From Glandiceps talaboti (Eukaryota > Hemichordata > Enteropneusta > Spengelidae), in contig NC_135553.1 in the NCBI RefSeq assembly GCF_964340395.1, forward strand, positions 5,972,001-6,036,000: a stretch of 64,000 nucleotides of DNA, read 5' to 3'. A program made the position numbers and the translations under genes. Under the pieces are notes generated by a model. That model was not told the DNA's origin and did not search any database. It saw only the letters and a list, made by a program, of their open reading frames with translations. Positions 40,701-54,890 of this stretch are shown in pieces. Positions within the stretch are counted from its first letter, which is position 1. Each line of letters starts with the position of its first letter.

Positions 40701-41142
40701 CACTATAATTGCAAAGTTAGCATAGTAGTAGTAGGCAAGTTCTACGAAATCATTTATAAAATATTTCCTCGTTACTCTGAAAAAAAACCATCAAACAGCC
40801 CCTGACTTGACCAGAGTTGAAACACAAATGTTCGTTGATGTTTATTCATGATACTTTCTATATGGACTAGTTTGTCGAGATGACCTCTCCTCTCAAAATG
40901 TCATGATGATAACTGTTCCTGTGACTCAAGTCATTTAGACAAACCTTTCACAATTATGCTACACGATTTATATCGCTGTTAACAGAGGATATTTTGTTAG
41001 AGGTTTGTGTCGTTATAGATGAGAGTTTGGTGTGTGTCATTGAACAAGACAGTGTTTTACTTGCTTACTTCTTTAGTTTGTTATTGTAACGTCAACGTAG
41101 GTAAATAAGCAGCGATTCTCATACAATTAATATTATTGTGTG

Positions 41143-41245
41143 TGCCTGTGCGTGTGCGTGTGCATGTATGTGTACGTGCGTGTGCGTGTGAGTGTGCGTG
41201 TGTGTGAGTGTGTGTGTGTGTGTGTGTGTGAGTGTGTGTGTGTGT
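41143..41245. repeat. Imperfect (GT)n array
   Basis: A GT dinucleotide tract with frequent GC, AG and AC interruptions in the first half, purer towards 41245. Confidence 0.9.
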
Positions 41246-41904
41246 TCTCTAACTTATCAAACCGAGCCCGAAACTTTTAATTCAATTTTTAATGAATATG
41301 AAATGAAATGAATGTATTAATTAAAACTTTCATATTCATGAGGTAAATAGAGTTCACAACTGTACTGTTTTCACCTGTGTAAAATTATTGTTGCCCACTG
41401 TAGTTACTTTAAAGCTGCACTAAGCGAAAAGTTTTTTAAAACAGTTTTATTAGCTATAACGACTTAATGCCGGGCAAATTTATCTGTGTAGCTGTACACA
41501 CAGTATGGTACGATAAATCCAATCAAACTGATTTTTGGGTCCGTACCCTAAAATCAGCTATCACAACTTCGACCTGTTATTGATCTACTTATGGATAAAG
41601 TCAACCTTTTAATTAACAGTCATATATCCTTTCTAATTATATGCATTTTAACAATGTTCAGTGAACATATTGTTGGTTGTGGCATTAAAAAAATAAGACT
41701 CCAGTTAGGTTTAACCTTTTTGTCCAGTTGTCATTGAGTTGTGGCTGTATTGTATTCTGGTAAAGTTTTGTTCAATCTTGTTGTGCAATGCTGTATGGTG
41801 CAAATTTATTGCTACATTTTAACCATTACCATGCCTGAGAAAAAAGTATAAATTGTTACAATGTATATGTTTTGGCTCTGCTAACATAATTGTACAGCAG
41901 GCAA

Positions 41905-42062
41905 ATAAAAAGAGTAGTAATGTTGGTAAGATATTTTACGTATCAGATGATGAAAAGAAGCAGTGTTAGTAAGATTTTTGCCACATCAGACGATAAAATG
42001 TAGCAATGTTAGTAAGATTTTTGTGGAGCCAGACGATAAAATGTAGCATGATAGTAAGATTT
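41905..42062. repeat. Tandem repeat, unit 42-43 bp
   Basis: GTAAGAT recurs at 41926, 41969, 42012 and 42054. Units share TTTTTG, CA(T)CAGACGATAAAATGTAGC and AATGTTA. Related but scrambled sequence (GATGAAAAAAGAAGCAGT, AATAAAATGTTAG) appears at about 46670-46765. Confidence 0.75.
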
Positions 42063-44596
42063 TGGTTTGTGTCGGTTTCCATATTTTGTAATTTTGTGTC
42101 GGGATATTTTTGAGTACGACTGCGCAACTGTGTCTATAAGTTTTTTTGACAATATTTTCTGTCTAGTGTAAATATATATACCCTTTGCAAAACACCCGGC
42201 AACGGAGAGGCAATATTGATTATTTTAAAATCGTTCCCTTTGTGTGAAAACTTTACTAGTGCAAGAAATCCTGTCGGATCTGTGAGAATTATAACAGTCC
42301 ACGCTATCATTCTGTCTGTCAGTCACTTTTGATCAAATATTAATGTAATACTTTTTAAATATTAATGTCAAAACGTTTAACTATAAATATGGACGATATT
42401 TGCCGGTTATTTGCACCAGGATCGTGTAAATAATATACCGAAGAAAACTATGATTTAAAAGCGGGTCATATTTTTAGACTTTTTATATATTTTTCTTAGC
42501 AAATGGCAAGTTACTGTTATGTTATATAATTATATCGAGTCTTACATTTATTCAGTGCGCTTGTAGTCTTGCGTTTGTACCTTGAGGACTGTAGTTTATC
42601 TTTACGGGAATTTCATTTGGAAATTTGACCCAGTTTTATGAGACATCTGCGTGAAAGGAATAATATGAATAAATAGCATTGCTGTTCTTTTGATGTTTAG
42701 CTAAATTTCAAATCTTGTTCAGAAAACATCTGTTGCTGTTGACTGAATTTCGATGAATGTCATCTTGCATTGAGTACTCAATTGTACTCAAGAAACTCTT
42801 TGGGGTTTCTTTTGTTTGTGCTTCGAAGTTTGCACGTCTTCAAATACTTTATGGGAATTTCGTGTTCTTAGACCTTTTTATAAAAAAAATTGGTTACCCC
42901 CTTTTCACAGATTTGGTGTTAAAAGTGACCTACTTATGACGAGTTTGTGGTGAAAAATAGCATTGCCAGAGTCATGCACGAACTGGATATGGCAAATTGT
43001 AAAGTTGCATCTATATGTGTGGATTTAGTGTTAAAGTGAAATAGTTAGAGCAACGTACTGGTATAGCGTGGTCATAGTGGCGTAGTTACTCTGAACCGGT
43101 GGTGAAAAATGAGTTACAACCATGAACGGATGGGATGATGGTAAATGAGTGTGGTAAACAGAAACATGTCGGTATCATAGAGTTGATAAAAGACCGGGTA
43201 AATGACGTAGTTACAGCCATGTGTTGATGCTGTTGTGGTAATGACGTAGTTACAGCCATGTGTTGATGCAGTGATTGAAATGACATAGTTACAGCCATGT
43301 GTCGATGCAGTAGTTCCTAACGAAAAAGTACATTACGGTTACAACATCATAGTTACAGCCATGTGTTGATGCAGTGATTGAAATGACATAGTTACAGCCA
43401 TGTGTTGATGCAGTAGTTCCTGATGAAAAAGTACATTACGGTTACAGCCATGCACGGACGAGATAATGGTAACGATTAAAATAACATTGAGATTCTTTTA
43501 TTTCAAATCTTACGATTCCTCGATGTATGTTACCATCACATATTGGATGTAGACTACAATAATATCGACCTAACAATATATCCCCATCTCCACGGTTTCC
43601 ATCCTTTGTGTATTTAAAACGAATCGCTCGAAGAATGTTTTCTTTAAACGTAAAGCCCCCCGAGGCATAAAAGCATTGTCGATTCTCTTCTTGGTTTGAC
43701 ATACGGACTTTAGACAAAGGATTCTGGAACAAGACCACAGTGTGCATTACTAAATACGACTTTTCTCGGTCTGTTTCACCTTGCTTGAAGAAATCAGCCC
43801 GCGTTGTTTGTGTTCGTGTTCAAACATTCAACGACAGATGGTAAAATTGTTTCTTGGTCACATGACTGCGATGTTACAGATGTTTGTTAAACCAATAAAG
43901 AAATGAAGTTTAAATTTGATTGAAAATATTCGTAGCGGTAATACGGTGAAAGTCGTGTTGCTCCCCCCTCTCTTCTCTAACGAAACAGGAAAATCGCATA
44001 CCATGATTTCCTTTTATCCTTATTTTAAAAAGTCGTAGCTCTCCGTACGGTAGTATCTCATCATTTGTAAATTTTGTAATTTCATCATCTTTTCTCAATC
44101 TAAAATATACATTTTGTTAATATACATGCGCCTAGCCCCCCCCCCCCCCATGTGCTTTGAGTTCGAAGGCTTCTAATCGTAACGTTCAATTTGTATCTAT
44201 ACCTTCCTTGAGTTTCAAGTTCATGGTTTATTGTCATTCAGGGTCACAAGTGGTCATCTTCATATTAACGGGTTGAGTTCATCAACAAAGCGTTAGAGCG
44301 CTTGAAAGGAAAACACTAACGCAGTTTCCAGAGTTTATTCACCGCACATCTGTATGCAAATGAGGCCTTGAAAGAGACACACAGCTTTGGATTAAAGCGG
44401 TGTTTCATTTACCGCGGTATTGATTTCTTAACCAATTAAGTTTCTCCCGATCATTGTTCGCTACACGAATTTACGGAGAGAATGCCGTTTTTTGCGATTG
44501 TCCTTTAAAAAGATACACTTGAAAAAAAAAAGTAGTACGCCACCTGAGAGGTACAGCCGTGTGTTTCTATCAACAATCGAATATTGAAGAAGTCAG
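42063..44596. other. Tandem repeat and unsupported frames
   Basis: Outside the repeat at 43190-43455, minus-strand frames at 43442-43747 (101 codons) and 43910-44098 (62 codons) have mixed composition. Neither has a recognised domain or clear splice sites. In DNA this AT-rich, frames of 100 codons are expected by chance. Confidence 0.45.
43190..43455. repeat. Tandem repeat with ~103 bp higher-order unit
   Basis: The short unit TAGTTACAGCCATGTGTTGA recurs every ~38-52 bp. From 43261 a longer unit of about 103 bp (two short units plus AAAAAGTACATTACGGTTAC) is repeated with few changes. Confidence 0.8.
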
Positions 44597-44633
44597 CTCC
44601 ACCCCCACCCCCACCCCCACCCCACCCCCACAT
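44597..44633. repeat. (CCCCCA)n G-quadruplex-forming tract
   Basis: Five or six runs of four to five C residues are separated by single A. The minus strand has regularly spaced G runs able to form a quadruplex. Confidence 0.85.
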
Positions 44634-45317
44634 TCTTTTAGAGTTCCAAAACTTATCATATTAAACTTTTATGCAACTTGAAGCAATGGAGCAAATGTGT
44701 TAGCTGCTCTGGGGCGCTTGTTGAAAGTGATATTTCTCAAAAATTATTTCTCATTGTTTAACGTCAGCATTTATTTTCATTTACTTTACAAGTTTATCTT
44801 TTCCGCCGGAGGTAAAAATCTCTCTTTTGTATAAAAAAACAACAATAAAGCGACAAGGAGTTGGCATAGCATGCTTTCTGATGAAGCGTTGCTCCGACGT
44901 AACATGATATGCGGGAGAAACAGCTTGGCAGCGAACTTACAATTGCAACAAAATACCATCTAATTGAACCATTGTTTGGCGTTGCCTTGTTAATTCGAAC
45001 AACAGCGTCCGTTTGTACTGTAACAGTGATTGGACGCCGAGCCTTCTGTTATGTTTATATTATTGAAATTAAAAGGAGTGGTCGGTTGTTGAGGTATCGT
45101 ATAAAATACCCCTCACTTTCATTTTAATACGTGTCTTGTTCAACGACTTGCAATGATCCTTAACATATATTTTGAAACTTACCAAAATTATATTGTTTAA
45201 AATTTTAATACTCAGATTTGCCCCTGTGTCTGTCTCTGTCGCTCTCTCCTCTGTTGCTGTCTCACTCTCAGTCGCTATCTGTTTCTGTGTCTTTTTCATT
45301 GTGTCTCTCCCTATGTC

Positions 45318-45455
45318 TGTCTGACTGACTGACTGACTGACTGACTGACTGACTGACTGACTGACTGACTGACTGACTGACTGACTGACTGACTGACTGA
45401 CCGACTGACCGACTGAATGAATGAATAAATGAATGAATGAATGAATGAATGAATG
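45318..45455. repeat. (GACT)n then (GAAT)n array
   Basis: GACT tetramers to about 45415 change to GAAT tetramers to 45455. This looks like a point-mutated unit that expanded. Confidence 0.95.
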
Positions 45456-45534
45456 ACTGACTGACACTGTGTCTCTCTCGGTCTGTATCTCTGTATTTCC
45501 CTCTATTCCTCTCTGTCCCTAACTGTTTGTATAT

Positions 45535-45537
<3 letters not shown>

Positions 45538-45609
<72 letters not shown>
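45538..45609. repeat. (CT)n array
   Basis: A pure CT dinucleotide run of about 36 units. It is a polypyrimidine mirror repeat. Confidence 0.95.
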
Positions 45610-45613
<4 letters not shown>

Positions 45614-48436
45614 AATCATCTCGAAGATCTGTCAAATACAGTTCTAACCAAAACATGCGCATATACTACTAAAAGTGCGCCATCTACGATTAGTTATGGT
45701 GTATCAAAGTCGCCAATTTTGCAATGCGTCATAGAGTTACTAAAGGTTAGTTGCGATTACGTTCGTGAGTAACAGCACTTTAGACTGTTTTGTCCCATAG
45801 GACTATGGATTAAAATATCAATTTAAGGCTAGGGGCTCTATATCTTATCTCATGCACGATATCATCATGTACACGATTGTAATGTTAGGCTAGCACTATA
45901 GAAGAATTTGTCAGCACCCGCGGCGCTACCCACACCCGGACCCACCGTCACCCACCCCCTTACAACTCGCAAGACCTACACGACCTATAGGAAATCATAA
46001 GGAATACCCCCGTATTTACTAGTGATGAATCTGCTCGTCAATGTGACCAATTTCGACATTACTGTCAACATCGTGATTATTTCCACTATTCTCATTCTAA
46101 AAATAAATTTGAGAAATGCCAAAGGGAATTTACAGACACTGAAACAGAATAAGAGTAGTCATGGTGTTGGAATAATGTTTACTATCAAAAGAAATAGAAT
46201 GGGTATTTGCCATTAATGACGTCAATTAGTCTAACCTTTTAGATTAACCAAAAATACAAGGAGGTAGTTATTATCTAATTGTAACTTGATCAATTATAGT
46301 TTTTTGTCTTTTGTATGTCGTGGTTTATTCAACCTTTGACCTTTTTAACTTATTACAATGGAAACTAGTTCAGTTGAATCAAATCGTCGTCTTAATCGAG
46401 AAATATGTTACCCATATCGCCTTGCTCGGCTATATATCTTATCGTCTGACTCGAATGTCTTGTTCGGCAAAAAATCTTATACATTGCTATATCTTATAGT
46501 CTGGCACAACAAAATCTTTTATATAATTTAACGTGTGGCAAAACAGAGAGAGTGAAGTACAATAATCCACTGATATGCATAAATAAGGTATACGTTGTTA
46601 CAGTTTGATTTGAGGTCGACGATGATCAGCTAAGATAATGTTAGTTTACAACAAAGAAAATATTGCAAATTTGGTGAGATTTTTGTCACGGTGACGCCAC
46701 ATGATGAAAAAAGAAGCAGTAGTTAGAATGTTGTTGCTACGCAATAAAATGTTAGGATGATTATTGTTCAGCTAGACAACGGTTCGTTTTAAATCAGCTG
46801 TCTTCAAATTCCGTCATTATTGCCTACGTCAACTTAGTTCCTCGTGGATGAGTTGATTTGAGGAGAATGACTGACTTGAAGCAAAAACAAAACTTAACCG
46901 GGATTGAAAGATTTGGATGATAGTTCATTTATAATCCAATTGTGAATCATTACAGATCTTTTCGGCACATTCCGATCTAATCGATACAGTCAACCTTTCT
47001 ACGCTTTTAAGACTATTTTTGTGGGTATGGCATTGATCAACAGCGTACAGTTACCACTTCGTATATTGCTTCCACTGATCTAATTATAACATTGAAGCCT
47101 GGTAGCTGAATGGTTATAACATGGAAGTATAACCCACATATTTTCATGGTTATAACCAGCTTCACTTGTACTATAGTTTTTGCACTTTTTGGCGGCGAAT
47201 TAACCAACCGCGTACATTGCGCGGGGGGTTGGGGGGTTACTTGCATAGCAAGTGTTTGTAAATATGTATCACGGTTTTGATCCCTCTGTTCGAATTCGAC
47301 TCGGACTAATGTAGACTATTAAGTCTTGATATTTTTTAGCATTACGTAAATGTTTGAACTACCTATCAGAATGCACGTTCGACTTTTGACTTCATATTTG
47401 GACAAAGTATTTTTAAAGAGCTGACTTTCAAATTATTCCAAGACCCAGCGTTTATAGAAAGTAGCGCCCCCACCCCACCCTTACCCGTCGGCAGCTTTGA
47501 CAACTATTTTCTGAAATGTAGACTTTTAACCTCAGAGTTAAATTTTTAATCTTTGAAGAGTATGTGCATGTAATTTGAATCCACAAGAGTCCACCTGAAC
47601 CCATTATCCAGCCCTGGAGGAGCACTCCCCTGTCGAAAGTCTCGGCAAAAATGTCGCTTGAGTTATATAACAAGTTCCATTTATATCATTTTTTTGGATT
47701 TGATTCTTAGAAAGAAATGTCTTTTACTAAACCTAGTAGAAATAATACAAGTATATGCCGGGGATCTACTCTAGACTTATAATTATTCAAAACATGTCAT
47801 AACTGGGTCAATTTGATAGAGAGATACATTAATATTATAATGACAAACTTGTCTGTTTAACTTTACATATATTGTATGTGTGTAATGACGTCATTGTTAA
47901 CACATCTATTGCTCATTTGAAATATAACTGTTACTATAACAGTCGTTGAAATATCGTCATTTTGGATCAGGAACCACTCCAATAACCACCGATCCACCCA
48001 AAACATTTCACAGAAGTTCTGATGTTTTGACAAATTAACCAGAAAAGCACCGGAAGTAGTTACACTATTTTTAATTTAATTTAATTAATCAACTCATATC
48101 AATTTTATTAATCAACTCATATCAAAGTGTAACAAATTGATCAGTAAATTCATAATGGTAATAAATTGTTATCGGTGATGTCTTTCCCACTGAGACCTTT
48201 AATTGCCACACTGTATGACGACGTATGACCCAACCTTGCTGCCATCCCAAGCAATATTAGGTACAAACTATAAACACCATGTGATATTTCATGGTGAAGA
48301 CTTAATGACATTTAGTGTGACAGAAATAATCTCAGACCACCAGCCTTAGGTCTAAGAAGGAATGGGTAATTATAATACTGGAAATGTATTCCGACCCTTG
48401 TGCAGCAAAGTGCACATCGGAGATCATAATTTCAGG
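45610..48436. other. No gene recognised
   Basis: Contains diverged pieces related to the 42-bp repeat (about 46670-46765) and a 27-bp direct duplication (TTAATCAACTCATATCA) near 48085-48124. Confidence 0.5.
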
Positions 48437-48781
48437 TACAATCAAACTAGAGTGAGTATAGAGTTTCAGTTAGGCAGTATGATGGTTTTTTTTACGGTTG
48501 ACATAAAGTTTTTGATTACAAATGACATAAAACAAAATACAGGCACTGACAGCATGCATATACATTTTATCTCACTACGAACACAAATCAACAACATCAC
48601 GTGACTGTCGGATTAGAAAACAAGTGTTTGTGTTGACAGTGAGATAAAATGTAACATTTCAAGTGCGTTGGCGTGTGCGCTATCAGTACCTTGTTTTGTT
48701 TGTGTAGTGACGTGTACTTGAAAACACCGTTCGGTGAGATGTAAACTCATTCTGCACAGAAAATCTATAGTTTTGGTAGTA
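48437..48781. mobile_element. MITE-like foldback element, copy B
   Basis: This is the same family and orientation as 28198-28530. Its left end, TACAATCAAACTAGAGTGAG, aligns with copy A, and the inner palindrome (ACATTTTATCTCACT with AGTGAGATAAAATGT) is shared. The right end, AAATCTATAGTTTTGGTAGT, has lost about eight bases relative to A. The middle of the hairpin is diverged. Confidence 0.75.
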
Positions 48782-49016
48782 TCAGACGTGAGTACCATAA
48801 TCCCCATGAGCCGTAGATATTTACCATAGTATAGCTGTATTTGTACAAGGATGTTTGACTTTAGTCTATCCTTGCCATTAGTATTTTTATGGCGTATTCT
48901 ATAATCCAGGCTAAGAATTCAATGTCGTTTGAGCTGATAACCATCAGTTATCAAGGTATTGATAACGTGGCTAAAATAATTACATGATGTAGAAACATTT
49001 CTTTCGCGACGACGTT

Positions 49017-49125
<109 letters not shown>

Positions 49126-50440
49126 AGTATATACGAACAGTTTCTAAACCAATTATCTATTATCTATACAGATAGGGATTTAGGCACTTAGAATCCATCA
49201 TGTTACCTACTTCGGAACTCAGTGGTGTTAGTAAGGAAATTTTGAAGCTATCGACATGTCTTTATACCCTTGTAATTTTCGGGTATCGGTTACACATTAT
49301 GTAGTGACGAGGAATTTTTTATCGATGGTGGTTCATTTTGACTAAACATGTCTTTAGGATGTTGAACAATTTATTGGCGCTTTCTGTAGGAAACCTAAGA
49401 AAAAAAATAGAACCCTTAACTTCTTCTTAACGTGAAATGCGCGGAATTAAACTGTTTAAACTTTTACCGTTACTTTGTTGAAGAAAACTACAACCCATTC
49501 TCATTAAAATCAAGGAAATATCAGGGATCACCGTACACATTTTTTGTAAGAGAGGTCAAGGAAAATGTTATTAAAATTAATCTATTTCATGGCTGCCGAA
49601 TAGTATGCTAAGTTTATAGGAAACTAAAAGATTGTCAACATGTCGATTGTCTTTAAAAACACTGTACCGCCAAATTTTTTTTTATTATGTCAAAAGACCA
49701 AAAGCAAGCTTCCATGTGGCGACATTTGGGGGGGATTTTTTAAAGAGCTTTGATTTTTATTGAAATTCGTTCTTGAGCCGCATCATTCAACCACAACCTC
49801 TAACACCACGGTGACGACTATTCATTTATTGATAGCCTTGTAATCTTGAATACTCCTGTCTACGTCTTCAATTCTTACACGACTGTTTCAACTTTCAAAT
49901 GCTTGCAAATACACTTGTCTGTGTGCATATCCGAGTACTGTTTACAACCTCCTCATGGTGATTCTGATGTGTGATCCATCATCCGTATATTGTCTGCGCG
50001 GTGTGATGACGCTATCAACGTTGAAGTAAATCCTGTAAATGAATAATATAAATGTACGTCATTGACGTCAAAATTATTGAAATGACGTCGGAAGGTATAA
50101 TAACAATTTGTTACATATTTTATATAAATCAATTAACAAATCAAGATCTTGAGAAAACTCTAATATCGTCAAGGCAATATCACAATGACGGCGACACTGT
50201 AAGAATTCAATACAAAACAATTCAAGACAAAAGGATGTTTAGCATTTTAAAAGGATACTGCGGTCATTAAATTGAAAATAGGAAGTGCTAAATTTGTCTC
50301 TTAGGTGTCGTAACGTCTTAACGTCGATATGTGTCAAACCTTGACTAATTCCAGTCGACACTTATCAAGTAGAAAACACGTCACACAGTGTGTGCTTCTT
50401 TGTGTGAAAGTGTGATAAGTTTTTGAATGGGTAACCAGTG

Positions 50441-50735
<295 letters not shown>

Positions 50736-50736
<1 letters not shown>

Positions 50737-53700
50737 GAAAGAGATAGAGAGAAATGTATATGTATATATGTATATTGCAATACAACTTGAATACACACTT
50801 TGAAGAAGACATATAAGTCATTGTATCCATCATTTTCATTTGTGCTTAATAGTAAACGGCAATATTATGTCCCATGACACAATTCCTGACGTCATATAAA
50901 TACGTCACCGTGCTGTCAGATCGTGTTATAGATAAACGTAAAATCTTAAACGAAAAGTACTCATGGCAGCACTTATACCTCTTTAAGATGGAATATGGCA
51001 CAATACATGAATTGTCGGTAAAATCATTTTTTGTCAGATATACACTTAACTAGAAACGAGCAACAAACAAATGTTATGGTCTAGTTTGGTTTGTCGATGG
51101 GCGTGTTGGAAAGTGAAATACTACGACGGAAACCAAGCTGTAGGCAACTAATATAGACACAAACTAAAACTAACGTTATCGTCGGTGGTACAGTACACAT
51201 GGTGGGTGCTTTGGCTTTGTGTTTATATTATGTGGATATAATCACCCTGTAATGAAGATAGTATAAGTCCTGAATGGGGTTGAATATGCGGCCACTTGAG
51301 GAGAAGGTGCTATCAAAGACGCCACCCTACTATGAGTGTAAGTACATCTATGTGCATTGATACCTTATATCAACATGCTGCACCAATAGTTTTAGTTTGT
51401 GTTCATCTTATTCTTAGTTTGCCGACAGCTTGATTTCCATAGTTGTATGATGATGTTTATACTTGGGTGTATATGGCGAAATCGTGTTTCCTTATTAACA
51501 TAGTGATATGTTTTGTAATAATTCGAAGGGGTAAACCGAGTTCAAAATTAAACAACGGAGCGCATTCATAGAGCTTGACTGCACGTTTGAAATGTTATTA
51601 TAATTGTAAGAGATCCAATTACTGGATCACTGTGGAGACTCTTGTGACATTTGATATAGGGAAGATCGATTTACAGGAAACGGAAAATGAACTTCTTGGG
51701 AAATTGAAATCCGTGAAAGATGTGCATATAATCAGGGTTCGTCGATCCATACGCACATTTTGCCTCTGTAAATCCATTTGATCTTTGCCGCTATCTTTAT
51801 ATCTTTTACATTGAATTCTTGACAGTAGCTGTTAGTTTGATCGTCTACTTAAAATCGATATTACTGAACAGAGGTATGTTTCATTGGTTTTCCACATCAT
51901 CAGTCACACAATGAAACATTTTTCTAATACTATCACTTTTTCAGATATATTTTTGAACGTAATTTTTAGAGATAGTGAATGTATTCTCTATTTTCACTCA
52001 ACACCACCACCACCACCACTACTACTACTACTACTACCACTATCTAAATAATCTACTGTAGATACAAATGTTGGCTTTCAAAATACTAATTACTTTGCGT
52101 GACTTATGTTGTCTTCCTAATACAAAATAATATGCACGGTATGTATATACCATAAAACGATGTTTTTCCGAACTCAAATTGACGTTTGTAAGACCAAAAA
52201 ACGAGGAACAGAAAAATGCATCTAACCCGTAAACAATTATGCAACATAGAATGTTTTTATTGACAGCTAAAGTGGTATTCAACGAATACTTTATACCCCC
52301 CCCCCGTAACATTTTTAGATATTTTTTGTAATATGTTTTATTCGTAGTTAGAATTCTCAACCCTCCAAAGAACCACAGCAGAGTATTATCAGTGGACTTG
52401 TCTTATTACTTCCGACATTGCAATTTACTCACAGCTGACAACACCAGGCCATTCAACTCTTCCCATATCTGCCTAGAGTGGGTAAATGTCAATTTTGTCA
52501 GAATAGAAGGAAACGCTTTGTGTTATACTCCGCATTCCCAGCAAGTTGAATAAACTGGTCACATTTGTTGAACCTCTAATTGCATACACCCACGTTTTCT
52601 GTGTGAGAAGCATCTTGTCGATATTACGCCGTCAGCCACTATCCCTCTGACCCTATGGGGGTTTCTCCGAGACGCTTCTTCATCCACCCACGCTAAGATC
52701 ATCTGAGAAGTGACAGTGTTGAAATGTGTAGTTTTCAGCATTGATTTGTTATAGCCTGTAATATTAACCCTAGCCTGCCAATGCGTTTCTAGATTAGGTC
52801 AATCGAACCACTCGTAATGTGGTATCTGCCCGCACTGTTTAGAATGATGTATAGGTACATATTTTGAACATATAACGTACGGTTGTATTCCAAATACGGT
52901 CATTGTTTGTGTAAACGTCACAAACCCGCATCACTTTATTTATATTCGATCTGTCGAGGTAAAGTTCATTTAGGACATTATGTTCATGGCAGTCAGTGTT
53001 TCGTAAAACGGATGATCTCTCTCTGGGGTCAATACACTATAATATTCTTTATTGGGACAACGCATACAGTGTATTTGTGTAACTTACGAGTCCACACTTT
53101 ATTACTTATTTTTCAAGTCGATAAGCAGTGATATCCATAAAGCCACCGTCACTAACTTTCATACACTAAAGGGTTTGTGATCTAAAAAAATGACGATATA
53201 AAGGATTGTTTTAACGGAATACATCTTGAGTGTACTTTATAATAATGTTCATTTTATCGTGACCACGTTTTATTAATTCGTAACTCACGAGTGTATACTA
53301 TCATTATTGCGCATACAGCTTTCCTTTTTTTTTAATTACAAGTTATTTGCAGTGTGCATACAGCTTATTGATACCTTATATCAACTAAATATCACTCTTG
53401 GGATCCACTATGTATATACCCCTCCATCCACCCCACCCAAATCCACCCCACCACCCACCCCAATCCTCCACCCACCACCCACACAAAATATGAATACATG
53501 GCGAAGTACAGGTGCATATTGAAGTCTACTAACCCCTATGATATGGAGTGCATTTGATTCCGCTGTTTCGAGAAATGTCTGACTGGTCTATTCCAATTTG
53601 ACAAGAGATCATCTGAGTTTAATGACTAGTTAGTACTGTATATCAGTTCCTCCGGCAAGAGACACAAAGTCAATCTAGCTACACACTTACTTTTTTGCAA

Positions 53701-54838
53701 TTCAATAACATGACCTGCATAATATGACCTATTTAGATTGTACAAAGCTTCATGCGGCTAAAAACACTTGCATTCGCAGCGTTTATCATTATTGTGGGAT
53801 AAATAAAACAGCTTTTTTTGTACTCTAGGTTGATCCTTTTAACTCTATATTCAATGAAAGTGAAAATTAAATTCACAACAAGTTCAAGATAACATGTCTT
53901 TTTCCATATTCATTGACTATGATTCGACCATTGTCATCAGATATGATATCTACTCAGGACACCGTGACACTAGATATATAAATGGACACCCATAACGAAT
54001 TACACTCATCGAAAAGTATTCGTCAATTCGTGATGCCGAAATTTGATGTGCTGTGCGCCTTTTCTTCACAGTACATCGTCAATAAAAAATTGTGTATGTT
54101 TGTTGATACATCAAAATACAAGTGCATCATTAATCAATCAAATCTGGCCCTCATACTTGTATATCTTTTAATACAAAAACTACGTTGGCTTAATAAAACC
54201 GTGTTGATGTATATCACATTTTTATTATCAGTTTTACAATTTAAATTTACATAACTCTATCACTACTTTTAACCTCTATCCTTCAATACACATTATATAC
54301 AGTATCCATAAAAGATAATGTGTATATTAGGGACGAGATAAATAGTTGAATGTAGGATAAAGAACTAATTTCTTTATAGTTAGACCTCAGAAGCCCCCCC
54401 CCCCCTTACAACTAAATTGACCAAAATTGAATATTGTTTCAGACAGCAAATTAATTTCAAATATGTGTAGTAGGATGTAGTGGTATGAATACAAAACCAG
54501 TATGTAGTGAGGAAAAATAGCTCTTACGTTGACATTTTATTGTATTTTAGTGTCATGTATTTACTATAGCGAAAATTCTCCTATTTCTCTATTTGACAAC
54601 ATTTTAAAAATAAATACTTGTATTTGAAGAAGATTCCATGAAAAGTAAAATGTTTTTTGTAGGATGAGAAGTAAAATGGTTCACCCCCCCCCCCGTAAAA
54701 ATAGCTTTTTATCCCTTGTTCAAAAACTAATGTTAAACAAAACATCGGGTATTATTTATTGAAATCTGGCATTTAGACATATATCTCACATTGACGTGGC
54801 TTCGATTAATTAGTGAATAATGGATGATATGAAAGTTG
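50736..54838. other. No gene recognised
   Basis: Short ACC/ACT triplet runs near 52003-52040 and C-rich stretches near 52299 and 53425-53480. Frames up to 106 codons (52040-52360, minus) match no family I know. Confidence 0.5.
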
Positions 54839-54854
54839 CCTTGTTGTTGTTGTT

Positions 54855-54890
<36 letters not shown>
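54839..54890. repeat. (GTT)n array
   Basis: About 17 GTT triplets with one GTTATT variant near 54852. Confidence 0.95.

Noticed and set aside
43442-43747. A 101-codon minus-strand frame with mixed composition
   Set aside because: No recognised domain and no clear splice context; frames of this length are expected by chance in 64 kb of AT-rich DNA.
47255-47310. GTTCGAATTC resembling a tRNA/SINE B box
   Set aside because: No matching A box or cloverleaf upstream and no second copy in the window.
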